6,202 nt of DNA from Pseudooctadecabacter sp. Its GTDB lineage: Bacteria; Pseudomonadota; Alphaproteobacteria; Rhodobacterales; Rhodobacteraceae. Positions 5,057 through 6,202 of this stretch are shown here, in pieces. Each line of letters opens with the position of its first letter. Position 1 is the first letter of the stretch. Below the pieces are notes generated by a model. The model made no database searches and had not been told where the DNA came from. It saw only the letters and a program-made list of their open reading frames with translations. The stretch lies in NCBI GenBank assembly GCA_020628265.1, contig JAHDFG010000049.1:4887-11088 (forward strand), in the 5' to 3' direction. Position numbers and translations under genes: made by a program.

Positions 5057-6079
5057 ATGATGCGACCGACGACAAAAGACTTGGCCAAAGCCGCCGGCGT
5101 CAGCCGCGCGACGGTCGATCGTGTCCTCAATGGCCGCGAAGGCGTGAAGCAAAAGACCGTCGATAAAGTGAACGCTGCGATCAAGGAACTGGGATTCGTT
5201 CGCAACATTCAGGCCGCCAACCTTGCGAAGTCGAAACGCTACCGGTTTGTTTTTGCCCTGCCCCGTTCAGGCGATGAATTCCTGCAGGAACTGGTGCGCC
5301 ACATCAAGGACGCCGAAGAGGCCTTCGCCGTAGACCAAATCTGGTGCGACGTCGCGCGCATTGACGAAAACGACCCGCACAGCATCGCGGCGTTTCTTGC
5401 GTCCCTGTCGTCAGAGGACGTGAGTGGTGTGGCCATTATGGCACCGGAATCTCCGCAGGTCAGGGATGCGATCTTCCGGCTTCAGGAACGCGGCGTGGCC
5501 GCTGTGCCCTTCATCTCGGACCAGACAACAATGGATACGGATTGGGTCGGGATCGACAACCGCGCCGCGGGGGCGACCGCGGCCGCCTTGTTGGGACGGT
5601 TCTGCAAAGCAGAGGCAGGTGCCATCATGGTCATCGCCGAAAGCATGCAATCCCGCGACAGTCTTGAACGACGTCTCGGATTTGATGCCGAGTTGGGGAA
5701 AAGTTTCCCGACGCTCACCGCACTGCCCTCTCTCGAGACTTATGGTGACGAGGAGCGGGCGGAAGAAATCATCACCAACATGGTAAAGAACAATCCCGAT
5801 ATCATCGGCATCTATGTCATGTCGTCGGAAGCACGGGTGCCCGTAAGGATCCTGTCAGGACTTCCCGAGACAGAAAAACTCGTGACAATCGGACATGAAC
5901 GCACGCCGTTCACGGAAAGGGCGCTTCACGACGGTCGCCTGGACTGTGTGATCGCGCAAAATGCCGGTCATCTCGTCCGCAGTGCCGTGCGCAAGCTGAA
6001 GGCCATTACAGACCAACGGTCGACCCACCGGCAACAAGAACATATCCGTGTGGAAATCCTACTCAGCACCAACCTGTAA
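5057..6079 (+). CDS. LacI-family transcriptional regulator
   Basis: This 340-residue DNA-binding repressor probably controls the divergent importer operon. Residues 5-50 form the LacI-type helix-turn-helix (TTKDLAKAAGVSRATVDRVL then NGREGV), followed by a hinge helix, QAANLAKSK, with L56 in the place of the minor-groove leucine of LacI. Residues from about 62 form a periplasmic-binding-protein-like effector domain; GIDNRAAGATAAALLG, about two thirds along, is the typical family segment. Numbered from the first Met it aligns residue for residue with E. coli LacI in the HTH, where Y17 and Q18 are replaced by R17 and A18, and S21 by D21. The start is one of two adjacent ATGs (5057, 5060). The effector is presumably the imported sugar or a metabolite of it. 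Repression is the usual mode, but activation cannot be excluded. Confidence 0.93.
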   Translation: MMRPTTKDLAKAAGVSRATVDRVLNGREGVKQKTVDKVNAAIKELGFVRNIQAANLAKSKRYRFVFALPRSGDEFLQELVRHIKDAEEAFAVDQIWCDVARIDENDPHSIAAFLASLSSEDVSGVAIMAPESPQVRDAIFRLQERGVAAVPFISDQTTMDTDWVGIDNRAAGATAAALLGRFCKAEAGAIMVIAESMQSRDSLERRLGFDAELGKSFPTLTALPSLETYGDEERAEEIITNMVKNNPDIIGIYVMSSEARVPVRILSGLPETEKLVTIGHERTPFTERALHDGRLDCVIAQNAGHLVRSAVRKLKAITDQRSTHRQQEHIRVEILLSTNL

Positions 6080-6091
6080 CGCTGGATCGGG

Positions 6092-6202
6092 CTAAAGTGC
6101 CAATGCATCCAATAGGGTCTGACGGTCTGCATCCGCCTTGGGCAACGACGTCTTGATCTCACCGCGTTGCATGATGTGGAAATGATCGGCGTTGGTGAAG
6201 GC
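6092..6202 (-). CDS. C-terminal end of a probable sugar ABC transporter ATPase (cut by window edge)
   Basis: Thirty-six codons and a TAG stop are in frame to the window edge, reading AFTNADHFHIMQRGEIKTSL and ending in LLDALAL. The ADHFHIMQRGEI segment resembles the stretch just after the switch histidine of ABC ATPases (the usual pattern is ADRV.V...G.I), and a short tail after it fits ribose/xylose-type (CUT2) ATPases, which lack a long regulatory domain. The call rests on a short fragment and could be wrong. The gene converges on the regulator with only 12 nt between the two stops (6080-6091), leaving no room for a separate terminator. If correct, a second sugar importer lies to the right. 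Confidence 0.5.
   Translation of the reverse strand, partial: AFTNADHFHIMQRGEIKTSLPKADADRQTLLDALAL

Noticed and set aside
1..6202. CRISPR array, tRNA/rRNA genes, insertion sequence or prophage remains
   Set aside because: No repeated spacer pattern, RNA-gene signature, terminal inverted repeats or transposase/integrase frames were seen; nearly all the sequence is accounted for by transport and regulator genes.

Overview
The window reads as alphaproteobacterial, most likely a Rhodobacteraceae/Roseobacter-type chromosome or plasmid. The reasons are the moderately high GC content, the tightly packed ABC operon with overlapping start and stop codons, the -ADGHA- mature N-terminus of the binding protein, and the general character of the proteins. 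The organism assignment is an inference from sequence style, not from a database match.

Almost the whole window (1-4824, minus strand) is one carbohydrate-type (CUT1) ABC importer operon, transcribed right to left. In transcription order it encodes a periplasmic solute-binding protein (4824-3490), a MalF/UgpA-like permease (3346-2399), a MalG/UgpE-like permease (2402-1464), an unrecognised 62-residue two-helix membrane protein (1467-1279), a MalK-like ATPase with a C-terminal regulatory domain (1275-178), and a second MalK-like ATPase that runs off the left edge (185-1). From the first permease on, the genes overlap or nearly touch (ATGA overlaps at 2399-2402 and 1464-1467, a 3-nt gap at 1276-1278, an 8-nt overlap at 178-185), which suggests translational coupling. 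The binding-protein gene is set apart by a 143-nt gap that holds a strong GC-rich hairpin. This fits the usual need for much more binding protein than membrane components.

A LacI-family regulator (5057-6079, plus strand) is divergent from the operon. The 232-bp divergent region holds two identical 18-bp direct repeats. Each contains a 16-bp near-palindrome centred on CACGTG, and they lie 30 bp centre to centre. They are the obvious candidate operators. They sit on the transporter side, one inside the spacer of a candidate transporter promoter, whereas the regulator has its own plausible extended -10 promoter about 80-110 bp away. The simplest model is local repression of the importer by this regulator, relieved by the transported sugar or polyol or a derivative of it. 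The substrate cannot be named from the sequence.

At the right edge (6092-6202, minus strand), convergent with the regulator and only 12 nt from its stop, is the last part of another reading frame. It looks like the C-terminus of a sugar-type ABC ATPase. The system is not wholly new in kind. The least explained parts are the small membrane protein, the paired ATPases, the missing EAA-loop glycine in one permease and the tandem operator arrangement.
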